From Enoplosus armatus (Eukaryota; Chordata; Actinopteri; Centrarchiformes; Enoplosidae): DNA of 64,000 bases. Shown here piece by piece: positions 26,819-36,871 of the stretch; position 1 is the stretch's first letter; every line of letters begins with the position of its first letter. The stretch covers positions 19,891,798-19,955,797 of the forward strand of contig NC_092194.1 in NCBI RefSeq assembly GCF_043641665.1. The letters run 5' to 3'. The notes under the pieces are model-generated. The model had not been told where the DNA came from, made no database searches, and saw only the letters and a list, made by a program, of their open reading frames with translations. Made by a program: the position numbers and the translations under genes.

Positions 26819-29157
26819 ATGTCGCACAGTAAGTCTTTTCTACATAAAATGTATTTGTGTTTTCCTACATATTCAATGCTATGAATCACTAATTAATTTC
26901 ATTTACAATACAAGTGCAATGTTAGCCAGTGCTAGGCCTGAGCAGGAACAGATTCAGTTGGGTTGCAGTCACTTTGCTGCAAAAATTGTAACAGGTACTG
27001 TTAAAAAAATCACTGTGTTGTTTTGCAGACGGCATTACTAACACGAGGCAGATGATGGTGGTCATATCCACAGTGGAGGAATGGCTGTCTTGGAAGTCTC
27101 TGCCACAGGATAGCTCTGGGGATAAACATCTCCAGTTAACCTTTAGTTCTCTCGCATCAAATCAAGTCTGTGACATGACAATGGATGGTCGCTTGATCAG
27201 CTTGCGCTATGCAGATTTGAAAGAAGACATGACAGAAGAGGGCATCAGCCAGGCAATAGATGGCTGCTTTAAGTCTTGCGCAGATGGAATCGGTTCATTT
27301 CTGCTGCTGATCCAAGGTGGACATTATACAAAGAGGGAAAGAAGAATGATAGAGATACTGCAGGCACACTTTGGAGCTGAAGCTTTAAAATATTTGGTAG
27401 TGCTCTCTCTGGAAGATGGAAAGGTTGCTGACACATTGGACGACACCCTCCTGGAGTTGATAAACATGTGCGACGGAAGATACTGCCGAATCACATCATC
27501 TGCAGCAAGTGACGACCTGTGCGCTCTATTCGAGATGGTCGACTACATGCTGAGTGAAAATGGTGTGACTGGCTACACAGAAACTATGCTGACTGAAGCT
27601 AAGAAAAGGAGCACCGAAGATTCGTCCATGAAGATGCTGAAACAGAAGGTACAAGAGGCCGAGGAGAAGGAGCAGGCCTTCAAGCAACTGGTTCAACAAC
27701 AGGAGGAGAGAAGAGCCAAAGAAATCGAGAAGCTGAAGGCGAAACATGCTGAGGAAAGAAAGAAGGAGGCAGCTGAAAAAAAGCAATATGAGACAAAAAG
27801 AGAAAGCCTGGAGGAGGCTGTGAGAAGCCACAGAGCTATGTTGCAGCTCCAGATGAGTGCTACGGATGGTAAGACTTATTTTTCAGTTTTAAATCAGAAT
27901 TAGTTAAGATAAAGAAAATTACAGATGCAGATCTATCTCTTCCTGTGCTCCAAACATTTTGTTTCATCTGTACAAACATGTAATGCAGTACAGTGATTAC
28001 TGGAACAGGACATGGGAGTTTCTAGATCAACATTTATTTCATGTGGGACACTTGTGGGAAAAAGATTTTATTTAGAAACTTTCTCACAACATTAAAGTGA
28101 ATTTTTGCTGAACTGAATTTTCAGACATTCTGATGCAGCAACATCTGCCACTAGGGGGTGATAGAGTTACACATTGAGAGGGCATTCATCACTCATTATC
28201 TACAGTATAAAATATCTAATATTCAGTTTTACACCTGCAATACAAAACAGTCAAAAGATATTCTTGCTTTAACCCCAACACTGCAAAGGACACATTAAGG
28301 GTTAGAGATACAATATAAATCATTTAGAGATAGCCAGATATGAGTCAGTAAGTGTGTTCTTCCTTTTAGTTAGAATATTTAATGTTCTAATCTTTCTGGA
28401 AATGCTTTCAAACAGCCAGTTTCCTTTTCTTTTTTGTCTTTAAGATGATGACACGAAGAAGATTTCAGTCATCCTGTTGGGTCTCTCTGGCAGCGGGAAG
28501 TCCTCTGCTCTAGATCTAATTTTAGAGAGAGCAGGTAATCAATACTCATTTAATGAGTCTAGTCATGAACCCCCTCAGCCCACCTTGTCTTGTGAGAGAA
28601 AGGAAGTGTTTGCAGCAGGGAGGCAGCTCATCCTGGTGGACACCCCCGAGCTATGGGACGAGGACGGGGTGGAAAATCTGGAGCTGGTCAAGGACTGCTT
28701 GGCTTTGTCCTTACCTGGACCCCACGTCTTCCTGCTGGTGCTCCAAGTGGGGCGCTTCACCCAGGGCGAGTGCGAGATGCTTGGGCACCTGCAGAAGGTT
28801 TTTGGACGAGACTTTGCAGAGCACGCCATCGTCCTCTTCGTTTGCTTTGATGGCAAGCAGCGCAGGCCTCAGAGGATCAACGACTACGTGGCCGAAGCCC
28901 ATGCAACCCTTCAGGGTCTCATCCAGAAGTGTGGGAGCCGTTTTTATGAGCTGAATGTTACAAAGTCCCAGAATGCTCTGAGCTATCCTCAGGTGAAAGA
29001 CCTGCTCTCAGGAATCAACAAATTGGTAGCTTCACACGGAGGCCGCTCCTACTCAATGAGAAGATTTTCTGTGCAGGAGCTGCAGGAGAGAAAGAAAGGT
29101 ATTGAGGAGAGAAAGGAGGGGGCTTTGGAAGTGAACTACTTATTACGAGATGATTGA
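26819..29157 (+). CDS. GIMAP/AIG1-type GTPase with tandem G domains, first one degenerate (520 aa)
   Basis: Exons are 26819-26828, 27029-27868 and 28445-29157. The junctions are ACA|GTAAGT, TTGCAG|AC, ATG|GTAAGA and TTTAAG|AT, and the phases close to 521 codons. Residues about 12-195 match the AIG1 fold in its second half (CADGIGSFLLLIQGGHYT, ALKYLVVL, CDGRYCRI) but lack a P-loop and a DTPG motif, so this domain should not bind GTP. Residues about 200-283 are a Lys/Glu/Gln-rich coiled coil. Residues about 288-490 form a second AIG1 domain with an intact P-loop GLSGSGKS (296-303), VDTPELWD in place of DTPG, and FVCFDGK at the G4 position. GIMAPs are lymphocyte GTPases that scaffold on organelle membranes, and fish have expanded families. 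No transmembrane tail is visible. It cannot be assigned to a numbered mammalian GIMAP. The first exon encodes only MSH plus one base. Confidence 0.85.
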
Positions 29158-29188
29158 TTTCTATACTCGCAGGCAGGGGGGTGAATGT

Positions 29189-29194
29189 AATAAA
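29189..29194 (+). terminator. Polyadenylation signal of the GIMAP gene
   Basis: AATAAA starts 32 bases after the stop codon, at a typical distance for a short 3' UTR. Confidence 0.6.
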
Positions 29195-30126
29195 TGCAAC
29201 ACCTGTAAAATGTGATTAAATCAGCAACAACAGACCTGCAATTAATATTATCAGTTTATTTTTGTTAAGATGCTGTCAGAGAAGAGTTTAACTATGTGGA
29301 ATTATATTGCAGATGTATTGCTTTTACATATTTTTTATGATTTGCTTGCAGACTATTGCCACTGAGTGAATTTCACAAAATCTCAAACCATTGCAATTTA
29401 TATTTAAACAGTACATTCATCAAATGCAAATGGCATAGACATTCTAGTTTTCAGAAAGTTGAGATTTATGCCCAACTGACACAGCCAGTCAAGGTTGTTT
29501 AGCAAATAAGAAATTATTATTCATTTTATAATTCAATTTTGCATTGTGAATAAAAACAATGGTGGTGGTGTGGGGGATTTTCCAAACTAAACAGAAGAGC
29601 AGAAGACATCAGGAATTATTTATGTGTGTGTTTATCTGCACCGAGCAGAGAGGGGAGGAAAAGACAAAGTACAGCTGCAGATTTGATTGGTATGAGGAGT
29701 TATCTGACAAGTTTATGAGATCTGCTTGTTGATGTCTAGATTGCCCAACTGTTACGTCCTTAAAAACCATCCTTCAGATGTGCTCAGTTGCCAACAAACT
29801 GATAAAACTGCATAAAAACAACAAGATTGATGCAAAACGTTGTTTAGCTGTCATGATAGCAGCTCCTGTGTTAACTCTTAAAAGGTTTCTGTTCAATCTA
29901 TGAACTTAGTCTGCGATGATGTAATGTGTGTAATGTAACATGTTAATGATGTTATCTGCAGTCTGCTCCATAACTGTTCATCTTTGTACACATAACTGAA
30001 GAAACTTTTGTGTTGATTATTTATCTCCCCACATCTCTCTTTGTTATTGTACTGCATCTGATGCTTATTGTGCACGATTCTAAACAGCTCAAGAAAGACA
30101 CGACATCTGAATGTGATAAAGTGTAT
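29195..30126. other. Intergenic region, GIMAP to cfd (tail to tail)
   Basis: A/T-rich sequence with no coding signal, recognisable repeat family or RNA gene that I can support. Confidence 0.5.
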
Positions 30127-30132
30127 TTTATT
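30127..30132 (-). terminator. Polyadenylation signal of cfd
   Basis: Minus-strand AATAAA (plus TTTATT), about 180 bases beyond the cfd stop codon. Confidence 0.55.
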
Positions 30133-30309
30133 GATTCTTTTATAAAGTGATTAAATGTCTTTCTATCTCTACAGCCATGCATTAGTTGCAAATGAGAAAG
30201 GACCACTTCTGTCCAACATATAAACACATTAGCTTCACATGCAGGTAGACTAATCAGTGAAAGCCGAAAACCGTAATGTGCTGTAACTGTAATGCTTGCT
30301 CTCCTTTGT

Positions 30310-32522
30310 TTAACTGCCCTGGTCCTCTGTTGCATCGGGCTGCGGGGCCATGGTCTTATCAATCCACTCAGTGTAGTGGGAGATGATAGTGTAAATACCA
30401 GGCTTTCTAACTTGACCACACTTGCTCCCTCCATTGGAAGTAATTCCCACTACAATGCCATTGTAGAGCAGAGGACCTCCAGAGTCACCCTGAAAGACAA
30501 CAAAAAGACGAGCAGAAGGGCCTTAAACAGGAAATACAGTATAAACCTGCAAAGTGCAATGACGGCTCCAGTTTAGTGTGTTAGCTTGCAAACATTAGTG
30601 CTGCTGTATAAACAAGGAGATACGACCAGAGACATATCGAAGAAGAGTTTCTGTCAGGGAGGCAGTTTGCATTTTGTTCACTCTTCTCGGTTGCAGTCCC
30701 ATTTTGAGATTTGTTCTGACAAAACACTTCCATAAAGTTTTTTGCCTTTACTGTAGGCTAACTTATTGGGTAATAACATCAGCGCTGGCAAAGAATATGT
30801 AGTTTATGTGAGCCTAATCAATAGCAGTAAAGTCCCTGAAGCTTTAAACACAGAAAAAAGAAGGGTTTTAATACAGACAAATATACATTACTTGGCTCAT
30901 GGTCATCCTAACTTGATGCTGTCTATCCCATTTGTTGACAACCATTTATATTTAATAGAAGAGAAGGAACTGAAACTTACATCACAGCTGTCTTCTTTCC
31001 TATGAGGTTGATCACAGGGGTCTGCGCATAATTTATGTGCACACATCATGTTTTTGGTGAACTTTCTGCCAAAGTAGTCGCCACGTCTGCAGCGACTTGA
31101 GCTGAACACCTCAACGGTCACCTCTTTGAGCTTGTCTGGTCTGGCCCCCAGGTCATTGATCGATCCCCAGCCGGCTGTGTCGACCTCTTCATTCGTGCTG
31201 GGGTTTGTGCCGCCTTCTCGCAGGTATTCCACTGCTTTAACAGCTTCCGAGGCGTTGAATGGACGATCCAACTGTTAAAAAAAAAAAAACGTTCCCAAAT
31301 GGATTGTTTTGTTTTGCTTTTTGTCTAGATGTCTAGATCTACATCAGAGCTAAGAGTTCTGTTCCTCCCAAAAAACATAACAACATATCCGTTCACATCT
31401 CCGAATAGTGTACCACTGAGAGATTGACTGATTGACACAATTATACACTTACCTTAATTAAAGCAATGTCATTATCATAACTTGAGGTGCTGAAGTTTGG
31501 GTAATTGTGAAGTTCCAAAATATCAAATGTCTGCTTCGTCTCTTCAGGTTCACTCAGAGAATGGACACCCAACACTACTTGCCTTCCATTTGGCCTGCGA
31601 AAAGAGCGCAATAATATTATAGTATTGAATAATCTTCAATATTATATGATAACACACGTTTCCCATTTCTATTAAATAAACATTATAATCACAAAAAGGG
31701 GGCGTACATTGAAAAATAATGATAAAACTGCATGTTTTGTTCCAGATATCCAATGCTTGACAAGAAAATGCACACAGTCCTCCTTTAAATTGGAGTTAAT
31801 GAATGAACTCAGTCATGAAAACAAAACAAATATGATGAAATTGAAGACAAAGAAGTTCCGAGCTACATCAGCTCAGAGAACATTTACATGTATATAATCA
31901 CAGATGAAGTAAATATTTTAATTAAAACTTTTTGTTAATCTTGTGAAGGTTGCCTCACCCTGTTGGCAGACAGTGTGCTGCTGTCATCACCCACTGATCT
32001 GCAATCACAAACCCTCCACACTCATGGTTCATTTTCTCTCCTTCCGGCACCTGGATGGAGGCCATGTAGGGCCGAGAGTGCGGAGCGGCCTCTCTGCCAC
32101 CAATTATACCCTCACCTGAAACGATGAAAACACGAGCAGAAAGAAGACGTACAGTAACATACACACACGGAGAGTATTGCATGGGAAGGTGCAAAGTCAC
32201 ATCCCCCTTTAGTATTTTCATAATAAAGGGGGATTTTAGCATTTCATGTCAAGAAAACTTCCAAAATTATCAGTAAGAAATACAACCAGTGTAAAAAGTG
32301 TTAGAAAAGATTTTTAGAATAGTAGCAGAAAAATACAATAATACTACAGTGAAAATAACACAATCAAAATCTAAACCAACGGATATAAATGACTAAGAAG
32401 CCAAATCTAAATAGATGAATCATTAGTTATTGAAGAAACAATGTCAGCATAAACTCACTGTGTGAAATGAGGGCAAAAGCAAAAACAGCAGCAGCCACGA
32501 GAACGTCTTTCTCTGACACCAT
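30310..32522 (-). CDS. cfd: Complement factor D (adipsin)-like S1 serine protease, complete, 5 exons, 277 aa
   Basis: Exons are 32459-32522, 31959-32115, 31453-31594, 30981-31271 and 30310-30489. All are GT-AG and total 834 nt. Residues 1-22 are a hydrophobic secretion signal, and the mature protease starts [19 protein letters not shown] at residue 25. The catalytic triad is His69 (TAAHC), Asp116 (DNDIALIK) and Ser221 (GDSGGP). Asp215 in EDSCDGDSGG fills the base of the S1 pocket, implying trypsin-like Arg cleavage. Factor D hallmarks are [17 protein letters not shown] after the His box and [16 protein letters not shown]. Factor D cleaves factor B bound to C3b in plasma, starting the alternative complement pathway. 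An insertion of about 14 residues ([14 protein letters not shown]) with two extra cysteines precedes the active-site loop, and the tail is longer than in mammals. A granzyme-like protease is the alternative. Confidence 0.85.
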
Positions 32523-32556
32523 GATGTCGGTTTAACTAAACCAAAACCAGCAACTG

Positions 32557-32566
32557 GTCTTTTAAA
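32557..32566 (-). promoter_or_regulatory. Possible TATA-like element of cfd
   Basis: The minus strand reads CCTTTAAAAG about 40 bases before the cfd ATG. That would place transcription start only a few bases before translation. This is suggestive only. Confidence 0.25.
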
Positions 32567-32648
32567 GGATCCCACTTGAAAGAAAGGAAACATAAATCAA
32601 GCAGATATGGTGCAAGGCGCAAGTGGGAGTCTGGCAATCCTCCTGCTG

Positions 32649-32673
32649 CCCCCCCCCCCCCCCCCCCCCCCCC
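32649..32673. repeat. Poly(C)/poly(G) run, about 25 bp
   Basis: A pure C run just upstream of cfd. It is responsible for spurious Gly- or Pro-rich open frames on both strands. Confidence 0.95.
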
Positions 32674-33064
32674 TTTCCAGGAATAAAAAACAGGAAAGCA
32701 AACATGTTCGCTGACAGCTTTTACTTTGATAGATGCTTTCTTCACTCACAGTTCTTGACAAGACAAACAAGGCAAACATACATTTCATGCTTAGCGACAG
32801 TATGTTCCTTCTCATCTTCACATCACTTTTGGATGACATTTAGATAAAAAAAATAGATCCACACATTTCTTTGCACAGACATATACGCTTGTTTGCTTCC
32901 AAAAAAAAAAAGTTCCACTTCATGTGTAGTTTAATGACATTTTCAAGTTACATAATGCGGAGATTTGCATGAACCCCCCCGACCTCGTGCACTTAAACTC
33001 AACACTCAGAAGAGGAGGAGGACATTATCTTCTTCTGTTCTTCCCGTAAATCCAGCAGGAAAAC

Positions 33065-33089
33065 ATGGAACACAGCCAGTCTGGAAGAA
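33065..33089 (+). other. Possible orphan first coding exon
   Basis: ATGGAACACAGCCAGTCTGG is followed by AAGAA and a strong GTAAGTAC donor at 33090. It encodes MEHSQSGR and leaves one base over, like the tiny first exon of the nearby GIMAP gene. No downstream exon in matching phase was found, so it may be a decayed or chance match. Confidence 0.2.
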
Positions 33090-35707
33090 GTAAGTACATT
33101 ACAGATGAACAGCAACAACACCTAATTGTGTTTTTTCAAAGAATGCATTGCAAGAATGTAATCTGAATACAATACAGATTAAATCTGTAACAAACAACAC
33201 ATATTATAGCATTAAATGACCACGTAAATCATCAATAAACAGATAAATCATTTTAGTACGTCAGTTTGACTGTGTAGGGAACCTCATCTTCATATCTGAA
33301 GCTGCCAGAGGACACACAGATACAGAGAAAATATATTTTTCAAACATGAGGCTGACACGTAAAAGCCAATTTTGCAGCAGCACCTAATTGTTCTCAGTGT
33401 CAGAGATGATGCAGCTCATAAAGCTCTCAACTCAGCTGAAGCACAACACGACTCTCTCAATATGCAGTTCAGGTCCGGATGTCACTTGCCAAAGGGTTTT
33501 ATATGCAGTGTCTAAGCGCTCACATTGGTAAAGACTATAATTGTAGTGTCGTGAACAATTCCCACTGTGTCTTTAATTAAATATTACACCCTTGCTTCCA
33601 CCCGTCTTTTAACTTGGCATCAGTTTGATGTTCCTTGTCCAGACAAACTGTGCTTCTTGCACACAACTCAACCCATAGATTTGTTTCTGCTTCCAGAGCG
33701 ACTCTGAGAACTGTTTGTTTGTCTGAGACTCCTGTTGGCTGGTGTTTGGACAGATTTATCCTGCCGTGAACTTGTAAAGAAATATTGCCCCTCGGTCTGG
33801 GAACATTCCTGTTTGGCTGATTATATTTTGGGTGGAGGTACAGGGGAGGAGAGGCCCTCCGGGAGATTTACAAGTCAAATATTTTATACAGGGAAATGTA
33901 CCAATGCTGTTTTGTTTCAGCAAAAGGTCTGTTGCACGTGGTGATTAGTTTGTGCCACCACATTCTGACTGGGTATAGATAATACTGTGCATATGCGTAA
34001 GCCTCTGTGTGCCTTTGCTATACAGAAAATACACAGCAATGAACATGTTGCAGGTTTACAGCCCACGTCAGTAACTGAGCATGCGTTCAAAGAATACATA
34101 GAAATGCACACCATATACAATACGTTTAGAGTGAGTTTCTGAGACCAGCCCATAATCAAAAGGTCACATGTTCAGAAGCACTAATGTGTCCCGTCCAAAC
34201 GTCTTTAAGGCAGGAAGTTTAGCTGCTGTACCTTCAAAGTGTACGATTGAATAAGAGCTCATGAGAACAGGTTTGTGGTGGGAGGCTGAGGACGACAGGT
34301 GAGTTGAGGTACACTTTACACTTTTCTCACACGCAGTTAACTTTTGTCTAGAGACACAAGGATTATTGATTGGTGCCACGTCTGTATTTGTTCTTTTTTT
34401 AGAAGAGCAAGTTAAGTCTTTTGCTTGTGTTTTTGTTTTCAGAGCTGGGGATTAGTCATGCCTACTTCTGTTATATTGATTTCTATCTGTTTGGCACGAC
34501 CCCCTTGTCCCGTCCTCTCCCACATTTTGAGAACCTTTGTTATTTAATTTATTTTATGTTAATTCTACTGTGACTCCTTCAGATTCTTTGGTTGTCGTGT
34601 TATCATCCCCTGTATTCACCGAGGGGACGTGACAGAGACTTCAGTTTGTTGACTTTACAAGCAGCTGCTAAAGGAATTTCCTTGAAAGAAGAGTGTTTTC
34701 TTTCTCTCTGCTGTGCTACAGCCCCTCTTGCAAAAGAAAACTTGATCTCAGTGAGACTCCCTGATTAAATAAAGGTTACATAAACCCAAATATCACTCAT
34801 TTATATTAGAAACTCCAATATTCATGAATGTTGAATTCTTTGTCTTCCTGTAGACAAATTTGACGTTTTTTGCTTGTTCAGGTGATCTGCTGTGTATTGA
34901 TTAAATTACCATCTATATTACACTATAATAATAATTATATAATTGGAACTGTACCAGCTGAACGCTCTTTGTGTTTTCCCTAAAAGTAGTAACAAATGAC
35001 ATTGTTCTTTCCAGAAAACTTCCTTGGAAACGATTCGGACATTTCAAACTTTATAAATGAAATAAAGCAGTGAAGACATAACTATTTTATCGTATGTCAA
35101 CCAGATTACAGACAATATATCCTGTGTTTCTGAGTGAGTTTTGTAGAAAACAGCAGAGTACGGTTTCTAATTCTAGACCTGCATTGCCCTCTGCAGGTAC
35201 AAACAAGTACAACTAGAAAACATGAATATTTCAGAAAAAACAAACAAGCTCCTCAATGTTAATAAAAAAAAGTTTGCTGGCTGCCTTAACATGCAATATA
35301 TTGACCTAAACGGTGAATGTTTGGCTGAAAGTTTAGTTAGTAAACGAAGTGAATGTTAGACAGTAAAATACAGGAGCGAATGTCTTGTCATATCAAAAAG
35401 TGTTACAGTTTATTGATTTCTCTGGATGCCAAGTTTATATCATTATGGCTAATTTCTCGGAAATAGACCCATTATGAGAATTAAAGTTGCACAAATGCTT
35501 ACTGAGAGCCTCCTCTCCTAATGTCTCAGGGGCTTGACCTTACGTACGCGTTACTGTAAAATGGAGAAATAATACTTGTTATCTCTTAATAAGATTTTCC
35601 TACTTCTGGCCAATTAAGTCGTGACTCATATTCTCACAATTACATGTTAGGAGGAACATAATAGTTAGAAATTATAGGTTAAAACTGACAAAGACATCTG
35701 TATGCAC

Positions 35708-35710
<3 letters not shown>

Positions 35711-35748
<38 letters not shown>
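35711..35748. repeat. (GAT)n microsatellite
   Basis: A trinucleotide run of about 12 perfect units in non-coding sequence. Confidence 0.95.
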
Positions 35749-35993
35749 GTTAATTTAGCTGCAGAAACATTAGCTGTGAAATGGAGGCATCTGTGAGTAA
35801 ATCACAAACAACACTCTTCACCACTGGACATGAGGATTATAAGCAATGAATTTCAGTTCATGCACGTGACATTTTATATGTAGAAATGTCCACACAGCTG
35901 AAGAGCAACAGTATAAACTGCCCGACGTGTTGAGTATTAGTTCTTAGTATTGCTCTGTATCGGACTTTTGATTGTCACCTGAGCGTTGTTGTC

Positions 35994-36007
35994 GTTGCCA
36001 CGGAGAC
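35994..36007. promoter_or_regulatory. RFX X-box-like motif upstream of the unrecognised gene
   Basis: GTTGCCACGGAGAC matches the X-box consensus GTTGCCATGGCAAC at 11 of 14 positions, with a complete left half. It lies just before a possible 5' untranslated exon ending at the GTATGC donor at 36057, about 870 bases before the first ATG of the 220-aa gene. Such sites mark promoters of ciliary genes. Functional linkage is inferred. Confidence 0.4.
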
Positions 36008-36059
36008 GAGTTACAACTACAACCGTAGCCTCGAGCAACAAAGCCCACCCAGCCAGGTA

Positions 36060-36063
<4 letters not shown>

Positions 36064-36105
<42 letters not shown>
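36064..36105. repeat. (GT)n microsatellite
   Basis: A GT run directly after the proposed donor of the 5' untranslated exon. It begins a cluster of simple repeats (GT, CT and CAAT runs) over 350 bp. Confidence 0.97.
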
Positions 36106-36108
<3 letters not shown>

Positions 36109-36240
36109 TTTCTGTTACATGTGTTCGTGTGTAGCCATCCGTATCTGTTCATCCGTGTGTGTGTGGTCTGGCACTGAACCAGTTATCAGCGGTGAGTTAA
36201 CAGAGTCATTTTCCACTTTATGTTTTTCTAAATGTTTCAT

Positions 36241-36242
<2 letters not shown>

Positions 36243-36281
<39 letters not shown>
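36243..36281. repeat. (CT)n microsatellite
   Basis: A CT run of about 38 bp within the same simple-repeat cluster. Confidence 0.97.
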
Positions 36282-36284
<3 letters not shown>

Positions 36285-36389
36285 GTGTCTCTCCTCCCTC
36301 GCTCGCTCATTCCAACCTCATCTGAGTTTTCATTCTCAGACGCTGAGTCAGCAAGCCTGTCAGTCTGTCTGGCAGGCTTTCTGTCGTCC

Positions 36390-36416
36390 ATCAATCAATC
36401 AATCAATCAATCAATC
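36390..36416. repeat. (CAAT)n tetranucleotide repeat
   Basis: About six to seven units of the tetranucleotide. Confidence 0.9.
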
Positions 36417-36871
36417 CCGGCCTGTTAGAAAGGTTTGTATTCTGTTTTGTTTTATATCAAAGTGTATTTTAAAGCAACATACGATACATACAAATATACA
36501 GTGTGACTTTCCACAGTCTGAGTGTATGAAACAGCTTGGTGCACAGGGTTTGAACCTGCTGCTGTTTCTTCCACATTGACAGGTCTTTTAATTATATCTA
36601 GATGACGATGCCGTGATGTTTTCAAAGGCTGATTTAAAACAGTGATTCTATTTATCACGTTTATCACAAAGGAGTAGTCAGCTGAGAAACATACAACAGG
36701 CTGATTCTTCATATACAAGTGTATACATGCGATAATATGTGCAGACTGGGCCATTCAAACTGTACTTAACAGGACTCTTCATGTGTCATCGTGATTTACA
36801 ATCACTCAAACTGAGTTTCTGGTGCATCAGTCACATATAACAGAAACACTAGTGATGTGTTGAGGGGGGAA

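Larger units (their letters stand above)
32674..35993. other. Intergenic region between cfd and the unrecognised gene
   Basis: Mostly A/T-rich sequence with no multi-exon coding signal. The only splice-like item is a possible lone first exon at 33065-33089. A GAT trinucleotide run lies at 35711-35748. Otherwise I see nothing identifiable. Confidence 0.5.

Noticed and set aside
28553..28954. 133-aa plus-strand open frame inside the GIMAP gene
   Set aside because: Alternative-frame shadow of the second AIG1 domain.
30310..32522. Granzyme or mast-cell protease identity for the S1 protease
   Set aside because: The HSLSEPE and AGWG..N..G.RPD.L segments and the IIGGREA..H.RPYMAS mature start fit complement factor D better, although granzyme-like fish proteases cannot be fully excluded.
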